A DNA stretch of 35,758 bases, taken from Deltaproteobacteria bacterium. GTDB taxonomy: Bacteria; Desulfobacterota; Deferrimicrobia; J040. Positions within the stretch are counted from its first letter, which is position 1, and every line of letters starts with the position of its first letter. Positions 8,894-17,814 of the stretch are shown piece after piece. The position numbers and the translations under genes were made by a program. The notes under the pieces are model-generated. The model saw only the letters and a list, made by a program, of their open reading frames with translations, was not told the origin of the DNA and ran no database searches. Where the stretch lies: the NCBI GenBank assembly GCA_011773515.1, contig WVXK01000114.1, positions 2,047-37,804 on the forward strand, written 5' to 3'.

Positions 8894-10268
8894 CACTCCC
8901 CCCCTTTTTGAGAAATTTCTCCCCCACCCGGTAGACGTTTCCCGCACCGAGGGTGAGGATCATGTCTCCCTTCTTTGCAAAAGCCTCCAGGAAGTCCACG
9001 GCATCCTCAACGGAGCTTTGAAAGTAAATCTCCCTGTGGCCGTGACCCTTTATGCCCTCGAACATTCCCTCTCCCGTTACCCCCTCTATCGGCTCCTCTC
9101 CCGCGCCGTAAATCTCCATAACCAGCGCCACATCGGCATCGTTGAACGCCATGGTGAACTCCCTGAACAGGTCCCTTGTCCTCGTGTAGCGGTGAGGCTG
9201 AAACACCACGACGAGACGGCGGTCACTGGTAACATCACGGGCTGCCTGTATGGTGCTCTTGATCTCCTCGGGGTGGTGGCCGTAATCATCCACGACGATC
9301 ACTCCCCCCCGTTCCCCCTTGAGCTCGAACCTCCGGGCAACCCCCGAAAAGCTCTCGAGTCCCTGCTTGATCTTTTCATACGGCACGCCCAGCTCCGAGC
9401 ACACGGCAACGGCGGCAAGGGCGTTTGCCGCGTTGTGCCCTCCGGGCAGGTTCAGCCGTATCTTCTCCCTCTGCTCTCCCCGTATCTGCGGGGAAAAGGA
9501 CACGTAGAGCCATCCCTTCTCGACGTTTCCCACCACATAATCCGCCTGACGCGAGTATCCGTAGGTTATCACCCTCCTCTTCACGCCGGGCAAAAGGTCC
9601 TGCACGTTGGGGTGGTCGAGGCACAACACGGCAAACCCGAAAAAGGGGAGCCTGTCCAGAAAGTCAGCGAAGGCATCCTTCAGCGCCTCGAGGTCCCCGA
9701 AGTGATCCAGATGCTCCGGGTCTATGTTGGTCACCACGGCGACAGTGGGGATCAGCCTCAGAAATGATCCGTCGGACTCATCCGCCTCTGCCACCAGGAA
9801 CTCGCCCTTTCCGAGCCTCGCATTCGATCCGAGGGCCTTCAACTTTCCGCCCACGACGATCGTGGGGTCCCAGCCGGCAGCGGCCAGTATCATCGAGATC
9901 ATGGATGTGGTGGTGGTCTTCCCGTGGGAACCTGCAACGGCGATGCTGTACTTCATCCTCATCAGCTCACCCAGCATTTCGGCCCGCGGTATGACGGGGA
10001 TCTTTCTGTCCTCGGCAACGGCCACCTCCGGGTTGTCCCGCTTCACCGCCGAAGAATAGACCAGAACGTCCACGTCGTCGGCAACGTTTTCCGTGGAGTG
10101 GCGGTACGCTATCTTCACGCCCAGCCCTTCGAGCCGTTCCGTCACTTCGCTCCTCTGGAGATCGGATCCCGTTACGCTGTAGCCGAGATTTCTTAAAAGC
10201 TCGGCTATGCCGCTCATGCCGATCCCGCCGATTCCGACGAAGTGGATATTTATGTCTTTCCTGAACAA
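8883..10268 (-). CDS. murC: UDP-N-acetylmuramate--L-alanine ligase
   Basis: MurC adds L-alanine to UDP-MurNAc, the first step in building the stem peptide. The 461-residue protein has the N-terminal Rossmann motif HFVGIGGIGMSGIAE, the ATP P-loop GSHGKTTTT (residues 113-121), NIDPEHLDHFG in the central domain, and the C-terminal DDYGHHPEEI signature. The start is TTG at 10268, 8 bases after GGAGG; no ATG lies before the Rossmann motif, so TTG is needed. It follows murG by 12 bases and overlaps the murB start. Confidence 0.98.
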   Translation of the reverse strand: MFRKDINIHFVGIGGIGMSGIAELLRNLGYSVTGSDLQRSEVTERLEGLGVKIAYRHSTENVADDVDVLVYSSAVKRDNPEVAVAEDRKIPVIPRAEMLGELMRMKYSIAVAGSHGKTTTTSMISMILAAAGWDPTIVVGGKLKALGSNARLGKGEFLVAEADESDGSFLRLIPTVAVVTNIDPEHLDHFGDLEALKDAFADFLDRLPFFGFAVLCLDHPNVQDLLPGVKRRVITYGYSRQADYVVGNVEKGWLYVSFSPQIRGEQREKIRLNLPGGHNAANALAAVAVCSELGVPYEKIKQGLESFSGVARRFELKGERGGVIVVDDYGHHPEEIKSTIQAARDVTSDRRLVVVFQPHRYTRTRDLFREFTMAFNDADVALVMEIYGAGEEPIEGVTGEGMFEGIKGHGHREIYFQSSVEDAVDFLEAFAKKGDMILTLGAGNVYRVGEKFLKKGGSDEK

Positions 10269-10280
10269 TTCCCGGCCTCC

Positions 10281-11354
10281 TCAAACGAGCTCGATGCAGG
10301 CCCTCGCGATCTCGTCGGCAGCGAAGGGCCTGGAAAACTTTTTAGCCATCCGGCTGCAGCCCTCCAGCCTCTCGTCGTCCCTGGCCATCTCGAGGAAATA
10401 GTCCAGTATCCTTCCCGGGTCGAGCTCATCCTCCTTCATGATGAGCCCGCAACCAACCTGCAGGTACTCGAGGGCATTTTTTTCCTGATGGCGGTCCGCC
10501 GCAAAGGGGTAGGGGATGAGAACGGCAGGGATGCCGAAGCATGACAGCTCGGCAATCGTCACCGCCCCCGCCCTTGCCACCGCAAAATCGGCCAGCTCGT
10601 AGTACCTCCCTATGTCCTCGCTGAAGGGAAAGAACTCAACGATATCCTCCAGTCCCCCATATGCCTTTTTCATCTCCTCATAGTTCTTGTTTCCCGTCTG
10701 GTGGAACACGCTGAAGGGCAGACCCCTCTCCTTGATCGCCTTTACCAGGTCCAGGCCAAGCCTGTTTAACCTGACGGCCCCCGACGAGCCGCCGAGTATG
10801 AGGAGGTTGTACCGCAAGTGCCTTTCCACTCTCTTGGCGAGGGCAACTTTCACCAGCTCGTACCTCACCGGATTCCCCGAGTAAATGGCCTTTTCCGCTC
10901 TGAAAAACTTCCCCGCATCCCGGAAACCCGTAAATACCTTGACGGCAAACCTGCCGAGGAATCTGTTGGCAGATCCCGGTATGGAGTTCTGCTCGTGAAG
11001 GACCATTTTCTTCCCGAAAATCACCGAGGCAATGCCGACGGGGAACGACACGTATCCCCCCACGCCCACGACGAGGTCGGGTTTGAACCCGACCAAAATT
11101 CTTATGGACTCGATAATGCCCCTGACCATGGAGAGGGCGGACCAGAGCAGGCCCAGCCCCTGCCCCCTCACCTGCCCGGTGCTGATCGGGTAAAACCGGT
11201 ACCCCCTTTTCGAGAACACGGCCATCTCCAGTCCCTCTTTTCTCCCCGCAAATGCAACATCCGTATCGGGGGCGATAGCTTTAATCGCTTCCGCTATGGA
11301 TAATGCGGGGAATACGTGACCTCCTGTCCCTCCCCCAGTAATCAGCACTTTCAT
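10281..11354 (-). CDS. murG: Lipid II synthase MurG (GlcNAc transferase)
   Basis: MurG transfers GlcNAc from UDP-GlcNAc to lipid I, giving lipid II on the inner face of the membrane. The N-terminal glycine motif MKVLITGGGTGGHVFPAL and the second glycine loop LGGSSGAVRLN are clear, and GAVTIAELSCFGIPAVLIPYPFA is the UDP-GlcNAc-binding part. The length, 357 residues, is normal. The ATG at 11354 is set by the first motif; upstream residues in the longer frame (to 11408) are not MurG-like. The first 74 bases overlap the end of ftsW in another frame. Confidence 0.98.
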   Translation of the reverse strand: MKVLITGGGTGGHVFPALSIAEAIKAIAPDTDVAFAGRKEGLEMAVFSKRGYRFYPISTGQVRGQGLGLLWSALSMVRGIIESIRILVGFKPDLVVGVGGYVSFPVGIASVIFGKKMVLHEQNSIPGSANRFLGRFAVKVFTGFRDAGKFFRAEKAIYSGNPVRYELVKVALAKRVERHLRYNLLILGGSSGAVRLNRLGLDLVKAIKERGLPFSVFHQTGNKNYEEMKKAYGGLEDIVEFFPFSEDIGRYYELADFAVARAGAVTIAELSCFGIPAVLIPYPFAADRHQEKNALEYLQVGCGLIMKEDELDPGRILDYFLEMARDDERLEGCSRMAKKFSRPFAADEIARACIELV

Positions 11355-12465
11355 CTTCAGGCTTCTCCCTGGAAAAACAGGAAATTTTGTACACAACGCC
11401 CATGGCAATCATGTGGGCTATCACGGAGCTTCTCCCGTAACTCATGAAGGGGAGAACCATCCCCTTCGGAGGAAAAAGCTTCAGGGAAACTCCCATATTC
11501 ATGAAGGCACAGAGGGCAAGAGAAACCCCGGTGCCGAAGGCGAAGTACCTCCCGAACTGATCTGAAGCCCGACGCGAAATCCTGAGACAGAAGAGAAAAA
11601 GTACCAGAAATATCGTGGCAACGATGAAAACACCGAGGAAACCCAATTCCTCACCGATGACGGCGAATATGTAATCGGTATGAATTTCCGGAAGGTAGAA
11701 CAGCTTCTGCTTGCCCGCACCGATGCCGGTACCGATCAGGCCCCCATTTGCAAACCCCACGAGAGACTGGATAACCTGGTAACCGGTGGTCTTTGCATAG
11801 GCCTGGGGGTCGAGGTAGGCAAACAGCCTGTTCATCCGGTAGGGGCTCGAAACGAGCAAAACACCGAAGGCGACGACGCCCGCCGCAAAGAGACCGACAA
11901 GTGGCCGGATGGGAAAACCGCCAACGAAGACCAGGCAAAGGAAAAGGGCGCATATTATGGCTGACATGCCGTAGTCCGGCTCCAGAACGATGAGCAGGAG
12001 CATAAGCCCCCAGACGACGGCGGCGGGAAGGAAGTGGTAGATGCTGCCGCCAAACTCAGCCCCCTTTTTATCGGCGTAGAAGGCAAAGTAACCTATCAGG
12101 GCAAATCGGGAAAATTCCGAGGGCTGCAGCGTCACCGGGCCGGCCTTGAGCCATCTGTGAGCCCCCTTTACCGACACCCCTATTTTGGGAGCGAAAACCA
12201 GGGACAGTGCCACCAGGGAGAGGAGAGCAGCCAGGGGGACCAGTTTTTTCATCCGGAAGTAATCTATTTTCTGAATGACGAGGAATAAAACGAGGCCCAT
12301 GAGCAAGCCGCCAACCTGCCGTTTTATGTAAAACGCCTTGTCGAACCCGAGCTCCTGGTTCGAACCCGCCAGGATGTAACTGCTGCTGTAGAGCATGACG
12401 GCACCGAAGGTGCACAGGAAAAAGAGGAGCAACAAAAAGGCTATGTTCTCGGTTTTTTTGCTCAT
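11281..12465 (-). CDS. ftsW: Lipid II polymerase FtsW (SEDS family)
   Basis: FtsW is a SEDS-family membrane protein that polymerises septal glycan with FtsI. It has about ten hydrophobic segments, the loop EIHTDYIFAVIGEELGFLG with the catalytic-type Asp, and PPKGMVLPFMSYG near the last helices. The usual YGGSS is here YGRSS, a change from Gly to Arg, and residues before it are also less conserved. The start overlaps the murD stop as ATGA. The C-terminal tail of about 30 residues after VVYKIS is polar and runs 74 bases into murG, so the tail is read in two frames. The family is certain because of the loop, the membrane pattern and its place between murD and murG. Confidence 0.97.
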   Translation of the reverse strand: MSKKTENIAFLLLLFFLCTFGAVMLYSSSYILAGSNQELGFDKAFYIKRQVGGLLMGLVLFLVIQKIDYFRMKKLVPLAALLSLVALSLVFAPKIGVSVKGAHRWLKAGPVTLQPSEFSRFALIGYFAFYADKKGAEFGGSIYHFLPAAVVWGLMLLLIVLEPDYGMSAIICALFLCLVFVGGFPIRPLVGLFAAGVVAFGVLLVSSPYRMNRLFAYLDPQAYAKTTGYQVIQSLVGFANGGLIGTGIGAGKQKLFYLPEIHTDYIFAVIGEELGFLGVFIVATIFLVLFLFCLRISRRASDQFGRYFAFGTGVSLALCAFMNMGVSLKLFPPKGMVLPFMSYGRSSVIAHMIAMGVVYKISCFSREKPEDESADYWGRDRRSRIPRIIHSGSD

Positions 12466-13796
12466 TTTTTTCCCAGGACCTCCACGGCCTCTTTGAATGC
12501 ATCGCCCCTTTTCTCAAAATTCTCATACATATCGAAGCTGGAGCACCCGGGTGACAGAAGCACCATATCGCCGGGACTGGCGCTCTCATGAGCGTCGCGC
12601 ACCGCTTCATCCATGGAACGGGCAATCCGGGAGGGTATGCTGTTGCCGAGCTCTTCACGAATCCTCTGCGCTGCCTCACCGATGAGAATGATCTTTCTCA
12701 CCTTCTCCCTCACCAGCTCTCTGGCAGGTTCGAAGCTCAATCCCTTGTCCTTCCCCCCTGCTATGAGGACCACTTTCCTCTTTACCCCCCTGAGGGCAGA
12801 GCAGAGTGCGTGAACGTTCGTCCCCTTCGAGTCATTGTAGTAGTCCACGTCGTTCACCGACCCCGCATGCTCCATCCTGTGGGGCAACCCCCTGAATTCC
12901 CCTATCGCCTCCTGAATAGGGCCCGGGGAAACCCCGGAAAGATGCGCGGCGAGGGCTGCAGCCGCCACGTTTTCCCGGTTGTGGTCACCCTCGAGCCTGG
13001 TTCCCGAGACGTCGATTCGGGCCTCACCCGCATCGGTTCTCAGGACGAGGCCGTCCTGTGAAATCCACGACCCTTCGCCGGCCCCCTCCGTCGCGGAGAA
13101 CGGATACTTTCTCCCCCTGCTGCCCCGTGCCAGCGAATAGGTGAGGGGATCTGAGGCGTTGTATATGGCAGCATCACCTTCACCCTGGTTGAGAAACAAC
13201 CTTCCCTTTGCGAGGCAGTACTGTTCGAAGCTCTCGTACCGGTCCATGTGGTCCTCGCCCAGATTGAGCAGTACCCCCACGGCGGGCCTGAAGCGCTTGA
13301 CCGTCTCCAGCTGGAAACTGGACAGCTCGACGACGAAGAAGTCGTAGGCGCCATCACAGGCAAGGGTCAGCGGGTCACGCAGGTTGCCTCCCGTAAAGAC
13401 CCGGAGGCCTGCCCTCTCCATCATCATTCCCGTGAGGGCGGTAACGGTGGATTTTCCATTGGTCCCCGTAATGGCCACGATCCTTCCCTCCAGGTTCCTG
13501 AATGCGTACTCCACCTCCCCCATGACCTCTACGCCCCGCCCTTCGAATTGTTCCACGGGCAACCTGGCCAGAGGAACGCCGGGAGACACGACGACGCACG
13601 CGACGCGATCAGCCACCTCCTTCGTCGGCAACCCCCGGACGAGCTCGACTCCGGGGAGAAGGAGGCCCTTCGTGCTCTCGGCGAGCCTGCGCGAATCCAT
13701 TTCGTCGAACAGAAGCACCCTCTCCCCACGACGCGTCGCGTGGTTTGCAACGCTTATCCCTGATTTTCCCGCTCCGACAACCGCTATCAATTTCAC
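12462..13796 (-). CDS. murD: UDP-MurNAc-L-alanine--D-glutamate ligase
   Basis: MurD adds D-glutamate to UDP-MurNAc-L-Ala. The 444-residue protein has the N-terminal VVGAGKSGISVA motif, the P-loop ITGTNGKSTVT (about residues 109-119), GEDHMDRY in the central domain and YNDSKGTN plus LIAGGKDKG in the C-terminal part. The start is GTG at 13796, with GAGG 4 bases ahead, just after the mraY stop. The end overlaps the ftsW ATG. Nothing is unusual except the start codon. Confidence 0.98.
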   Translation of the reverse strand: MKLIAVVGAGKSGISVANHATRRGERVLLFDEMDSRRLAESTKGLLLPGVELVRGLPTKEVADRVACVVVSPGVPLARLPVEQFEGRGVEVMGEVEYAFRNLEGRIVAITGTNGKSTVTALTGMMMERAGLRVFTGGNLRDPLTLACDGAYDFFVVELSSFQLETVKRFRPAVGVLLNLGEDHMDRYESFEQYCLAKGRLFLNQGEGDAAIYNASDPLTYSLARGSRGRKYPFSATEGAGEGSWISQDGLVLRTDAGEARIDVSGTRLEGDHNRENVAAAALAAHLSGVSPGPIQEAIGEFRGLPHRMEHAGSVNDVDYYNDSKGTNVHALCSALRGVKRKVVLIAGGKDKGLSFEPARELVREKVRKIILIGEAAQRIREELGNSIPSRIARSMDEAVRDAHESASPGDMVLLSPGCSSFDMYENFEKRGDAFKEAVEVLGKK

Positions 13797-13797
13797 G

Positions 13798-14874
13798 CTA
13801 CCTCAGCTTCAAGGTGCTGATTCCGATCAGGGCCAGGATTATCGCCAGCAACCAGAACCTGACCACGATCTTTGCTTCGTGCACCTTAGCTTTCTCGAAG
13901 TGATGGTGTATGGGCGCCATGAGAAAAACCCTCTTCCTGGTGGTCTTGTAGGAAATCACCTGCACGATGACGGAGAGGGCTTCGACGACGAAGACGCCTC
14001 CGACGATGACCAGGAGTATCTCCTGTTTGATAATAACCGCAACCGTCGCAACGGCGGCCCCGATCGCCAGCGCTCCCGTATCCCCCATAAAAATCTCGGC
14101 GGGATGCGCATTGTACCAGAGAAAACCCATGCCGGCGCCCGCCATTGCGCCGCAGAAAACGGTGAGCTCCCCCACACCGGGGACGTACACGATATTGAGG
14201 TAGTTCGCGATTTTTACATGCCCCGTTACGTAGGCAAAAAGCATGTACGTTCCCACGCAGATGACCGATGGCCCTATTGCGAGCCCGTCGAGGCCGTCGG
14301 TCAGGTTGACGGCGTTCGAGGCGCCCACGATTACGAGCACGGCAAAGAGGATGTACGTCCAGCCAATGTCGGGGGTGAATTTTTTGAAGAAGGGAACCAT
14401 GATCCGGAAATCACGTCCCGCCCACGTGAAGATCATCAGGGCAACCGACAGGGCAGCACCTATTTGCAGCAGAAACTTGATCCTGCCGGGGAGGCCCCTG
14501 GCGTCCATCCGGATCACCTTTCGGTAGTCGTCGAAGAACCCGATAAGGCCGAAAGCGAGGGTGGCAAAGATCACGATCCAGACGAAGGGGTTGTCGAGCC
14601 TGGCCCAGAGCAGGGAAGGCACGACCGTACCGCCTATGATGAGCACTCCCCCCATGGTGGGAGTCCCCTCTTTCACGAAGTGGTTCGGGGGGCCGTCTTC
14701 ACGGATGGGCTGACCCAGCTGCCGGCTCTTGAGCATGTCTATAACCGGTTTCCCGAAAATGAAGCAGATGAGAAGGCCCGTTATCAGGGCGTAGATGGTC
14801 CTGAAGGTGATGTACCGGAAGACGTTGAAGTAGGGTATCGCTCCCTTGAGCGGGTATAAGAGGTGGTAGATCAT
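13798..14874 (-). CDS. mraY: Phospho-N-acetylmuramoyl-pentapeptide-transferase
   Basis: MraY moves phospho-MurNAc-pentapeptide from UDP to undecaprenyl phosphate, making lipid I in the inner membrane. This 358-residue polytopic protein has the PTMGG motif, GFFDDYRK with the catalytic-type aspartate pair, [12 protein letters not shown], the GDTGALAIG segment and APIHHHFE near the C-terminus. These are all family signatures. The start at 14874 overlaps the murF stop as ATGA. The longer open frame to 15030 only reads murF in another frame. Confidence 0.98.
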   Translation of the reverse strand: MIYHLLYPLKGAIPYFNVFRYITFRTIYALITGLLICFIFGKPVIDMLKSRQLGQPIREDGPPNHFVKEGTPTMGGVLIIGGTVVPSLLWARLDNPFVWIVIFATLAFGLIGFFDDYRKVIRMDARGLPGRIKFLLQIGAALSVALMIFTWAGRDFRIMVPFFKKFTPDIGWTYILFAVLVIVGASNAVNLTDGLDGLAIGPSVICVGTYMLFAYVTGHVKIANYLNIVYVPGVGELTVFCGAMAGAGMGFLWYNAHPAEIFMGDTGALAIGAAVATVAVIIKQEILLVIVGGVFVVEALSVIVQVISYKTTRKRVFLMAPIHHHFEKAKVHEAKIVVRFWLLAIILALIGISTLKLR

Positions 14875-16340
14875 GCCCCGTTCCCCCGGGCGGAAAAACT
14901 CTCCACGATCCTGCCCACGACCCTCTCCAGCTTCATCATCCTCGATCCCTTCACCAGAATTACCGATCCGCGTATTTTGTCCTCTAAAACCCTCTTTGCA
15001 AGCTCCTCCACATCCTCGAAGTGGCCGCACTGGGACTGCGGATATCCCGCGCGAAGAGCTCCCTCGTGTATCTTTCTCGCCAGCTCCCCAAACGTATAGA
15101 TCCGGTGAGGCCCGAGGGAGGAGGTGAGGCCGCCGATACGCAGATGCGAGCTATCGGCGGCCTCCCCAAGCTCAAGCATGTCACCGAGGAGGAAAACAAT
15201 CTTCCTCCCCGGAAACATCAGCCTGAGGTTACGTATGGCGACCTCAACGGAGAGGGGGTTGGAGTTATAGGTATCGTCAACGACCACCACGTCCCTGCCC
15301 GGGTGCAGGATGGAAAATCGCCCGCTGCCGGTTAGAAATGATGAGAGGCCGTCATGCACCAGCTCTTTTGGAATCCCGAGGGCAAAGGCAATCCCCGCAG
15401 CACAGAGGGCATTGCTGAAAAACTGCACTCCCGGGGAGGCCATGGTGACATTCATCCTGTCCTCGCCGTAGTCGAGTTGAATATCCATCGAATCCGGGTT
15501 CATTGCCAGAATCTTTCCCCTCACATCGCCCCTTTCTTCCCCGAAGGAGACCTTTCTCCCCGGAAAAAGCCCCGACACCGCCTTGACGCGGAGGTCGTCT
15601 TCATTTACCACGGCGACGGCCCCTGCATTCAGTTTCTCAAAGAGATCTCCCTTTTCCCTCTTCACACCATCGATGTCGCCTAAGCCTTCGAGGTGGGCAG
15701 GTCCGATATTGGTTATCGCTCCCACCCGGGGAGCGAGAATTTCCGTGAGCCTCCCGATCTCCCCCGGGGTATTCGTTCCCATCTCAAGCACCCCGTACTC
15801 GTCTCCTTCCCGCATCATCATGAGGGAAAGGGGGAGACCGACCAGGTTGTTGTAATTTCCCGGGTTCTTGAACGTCCATCCCGCCCTCCCGAGGATGGCG
15901 GAAACCATGTCCTTCGTGGTCGTTTTCCCGGCGCTCCCGGTGATGCCGACAAATACCGTTCCCTTCATCTTTTCTCTCTTCTCCCGTGCCAGCTCGCCGA
16001 AGAAGAACAGCGGATCCGCAACGCAGATGGCCGCCTTTCCCATGCGGCGGGCCTTTTCCTTCACCTTCCCCCAGAATTCTTTTCCCACGACGACTCCTGC
16101 AACCTGCCTGTCCAGGGCCTCCTCGGCAAACCGCGAGCCGTCGTGTTTTTCTCCGGGAAGACCCACGAAGATTGCTTCTCCAACATCTCCCCGAGAGTCG
16201 GTAACGACCCTGAATGGCATGCCGCCCGAGAGAAGGTGCCCGTTTACCGTTTCTTCGGCCAGCCGGGAAACAGCATCACCGCCGAAGGAGGCTTCGGGAA
16301 CCCTTTCATCCCGCGATACTTCTGACAACTTCCCTGTCAT
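14871..16340 (-). CDS. murF: UDP-MurNAc-tripeptide--D-Ala-D-Ala ligase
   Basis: MurF adds D-Ala-D-Ala to complete the pentapeptide precursor. The 489-residue protein has the P-loop [12 protein letters not shown] (about residues 133-144), [24 protein letters not shown] and VDDTYNSNP, all typical. The N-terminus with [17 protein letters not shown] is the UDP-MurNAc-peptide-binding domain. Start: ATG at 16340, with a weak AGAGG site 12 bases upstream; a TTG directly before it is possible. It overlaps the end of murE by about 35 bases. It is linked to mraY by ATGA. Confidence 0.97.
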   Translation of the reverse strand: MTGKLSEVSRDERVPEASFGGDAVSRLAEETVNGHLLSGGMPFRVVTDSRGDVGEAIFVGLPGEKHDGSRFAEEALDRQVAGVVVGKEFWGKVKEKARRMGKAAICVADPLFFFGELAREKREKMKGTVFVGITGSAGKTTTKDMVSAILGRAGWTFKNPGNYNNLVGLPLSLMMMREGDEYGVLEMGTNTPGEIGRLTEILAPRVGAITNIGPAHLEGLGDIDGVKREKGDLFEKLNAGAVAVVNEDDLRVKAVSGLFPGRKVSFGEERGDVRGKILAMNPDSMDIQLDYGEDRMNVTMASPGVQFFSNALCAAGIAFALGIPKELVHDGLSSFLTGSGRFSILHPGRDVVVVDDTYNSNPLSVEVAIRNLRLMFPGRKIVFLLGDMLELGEAADSSHLRIGGLTSSLGPHRIYTFGELARKIHEGALRAGYPQSQCGHFEDVEELAKRVLEDKIRGSVILVKGSRMMKLERVVGRIVESFSARGNGA

Positions 16341-17814
16341 CAAATTCTATTTTCCTCTCTCCGATTATCTGGTACGGCTCGTGGCCCTTTCCCGCGATGA
16401 GCACGATGTCTCCTTCCCGGGCCACCTCGATCGCCCTGCGAATGGCAGTTTTTCTGTCGGGCTCGACGATGTAGAGCCTTGTCCCCGGCTCCATTTTATC
16501 TTCCTTCCCCGCCCTTGCTGCGCCGCCCTCCTCACACCCCGGCACGATATCTTCGATGATGGCCAAAGGGTCTTCCGTTCTGGGGTTGTCGCTCGTAACG
16601 AATGTAAGGTCGGCCAGGCCCCCTGCAACATGACCCATCAGGGACCTCTTGCCCCTGTCCCTGTCTCCCCCGCACCCGAACACCGCGATCAGCCTGCCGA
16701 CTTTATGGGGTACCAGGGATTCGATGACATTTTTCAAGCCATCGGGCGTGTGGGCATAGTCGACGAACACGTGGATCGGCCTCGACGATTCGACCCGCTC
16801 GAGCCTTCCGGGCACCGCTTCCAGGAGGAAAATTCCCTTCCCCACCTGATGAATGTCCATCCCTCCCTGGTGGGCGCAGGCTATCGAGGCGAGAATGTTC
16901 TCGAGGTTGTGCGCTCCGATGAGCCTGGAAAAGATCTCCAGTTCCCCCGAAGGCGTTTTCACCGCGGCGCTGGTGCCGTCGATGGAGAAACGGGGGGAGG
17001 GCGCGCAGTAGTGGGCCTTTTTCCCGATCCCGTAGGTGATGGCATCGCCTCCCAGCTCATCGGCCAGCCTTCTGCCATAGGGGCAATTGAGGTTGACGAT
17101 CAACTTCCCCCCTTCTGTAACCGGTGGCGCCGCATCGGTGAAAAATGCCTTTTTCACCCGGAAATAATTCTCCATATCGCCATGGTAATCGAGATGGTCC
17201 CGGGTCAGGTTCGTGAATATTTTCGTTCTGAAACGGATATCCGATATCCTTCGCTGGAATATACCGTGAGAGGACACCTCCATGAACACGTGCCTCCCCC
17301 CCATGGATTTCACCGCTGCCAGCGAGCCCTGGAGCTCATGGGGAAACGGGGTCGTCAGGCCTTCCCGTATTACCTCCCCGCCGAACCGGTAGTTGATCGT
17401 TCCAATCACTCCCGCGGGGACCCCTGCGCTCTCGTATATCGCCTCGAGAAGGTAGGTGATGGTCGTCTTGCCATTCGTCCCCGTTATTCCCACCACATCC
17501 ATCGAGGAGGAAGGGTCCCCGAAAAACTTCGCCGAAAACTTTGCCAGGGCGTCGACGGGGTCCTCCACCACGATGCGCCGCGCCGGATCCACATCGGGGG
17601 ATGCTTTGCTCGACACGACGCAGACCGCTCCCCGCGAGAACGCATCGCCGACGAATTCGTTCCCATCGTAGGTGGCTCCGGGTATTGCAAAGAAGACATC
17701 TCCCGCCTGAACAGTCCGCGAGTCAACGCTTATGCCCCGTATTTCGGATAGAGGTCCCGATCCTGCGGGAAAGTCCCCCCCGATGATATCTTTCAGGCAT
17801 TTAACGGTAAGCAA
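16306..17814 (-). CDS. murE: UDP-MurNAc-tripeptide synthetase, meso-DAP type
   Basis: MurE adds the third residue of the stem peptide. The protein is 502 residues with the P-loop GITGTNGKTTIT (109-120), FTNLTRDHLDYHG, VDYAHTPDGL and the C-terminal GKGHEPYQ. Residues 409-412 are DNPR, the signature of enzymes that use meso-diaminopimelate, which points to a Gram-negative-type wall. The start is TTG at 17814, directly after the ftsI stop, with AGGAG about 3 bases ahead; no in-frame ATG is suitable. The tight fit suggests coupling with ftsI. Confidence 0.98.
   Translation of the reverse strand: MLTVKCLKDIIGGDFPAGSGPLSEIRGISVDSRTVQAGDVFFAIPGATYDGNEFVGDAFSRGAVCVVSSKASPDVDPARRIVVEDPVDALAKFSAKFFGDPSSSMDVVGITGTNGKTTITYLLEAIYESAGVPAGVIGTINYRFGGEVIREGLTTPFPHELQGSLAAVKSMGGRHVFMEVSSHGIFQRRISDIRFRTKIFTNLTRDHLDYHGDMENYFRVKKAFFTDAAPPVTEGGKLIVNLNCPYGRRLADELGGDAITYGIGKKAHYCAPSPRFSIDGTSAAVKTPSGELEIFSRLIGAHNLENILASIACAHQGGMDIHQVGKGIFLLEAVPGRLERVESSRPIHVFVDYAHTPDGLKNVIESLVPHKVGRLIAVFGCGGDRDRGKRSLMGHVAGGLADLTFVTSDNPRTEDPLAIIEDIVPGCEEGGAARAGKEDKMEPGTRLYIVEPDRKTAIRRAIEVAREGDIVLIAGKGHEPYQIIGERKIEFDDREVVRSIAG

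Noticed and set aside
8484-9767. Plus-strand open frame (427 codons) opposite murB and murC
   Set aside because: Antisense shadow; no domain.
13384-14859. Plus-strand open frame (491 codons) opposite murD and mraY
   Set aside because: Antisense shadow; composition is driven by the codon bias of the real genes.
14875-15030. N-terminal extension of mraY
   Set aside because: It only reads murF in another frame; the true MraY N-terminus begins MIYHLLYP with an ATGA junction.
15868-17751. Long plus-strand open frame (627 codons) opposite murF and murE
   Set aside because: Antisense shadow of two well-supported genes; no start site or domain.
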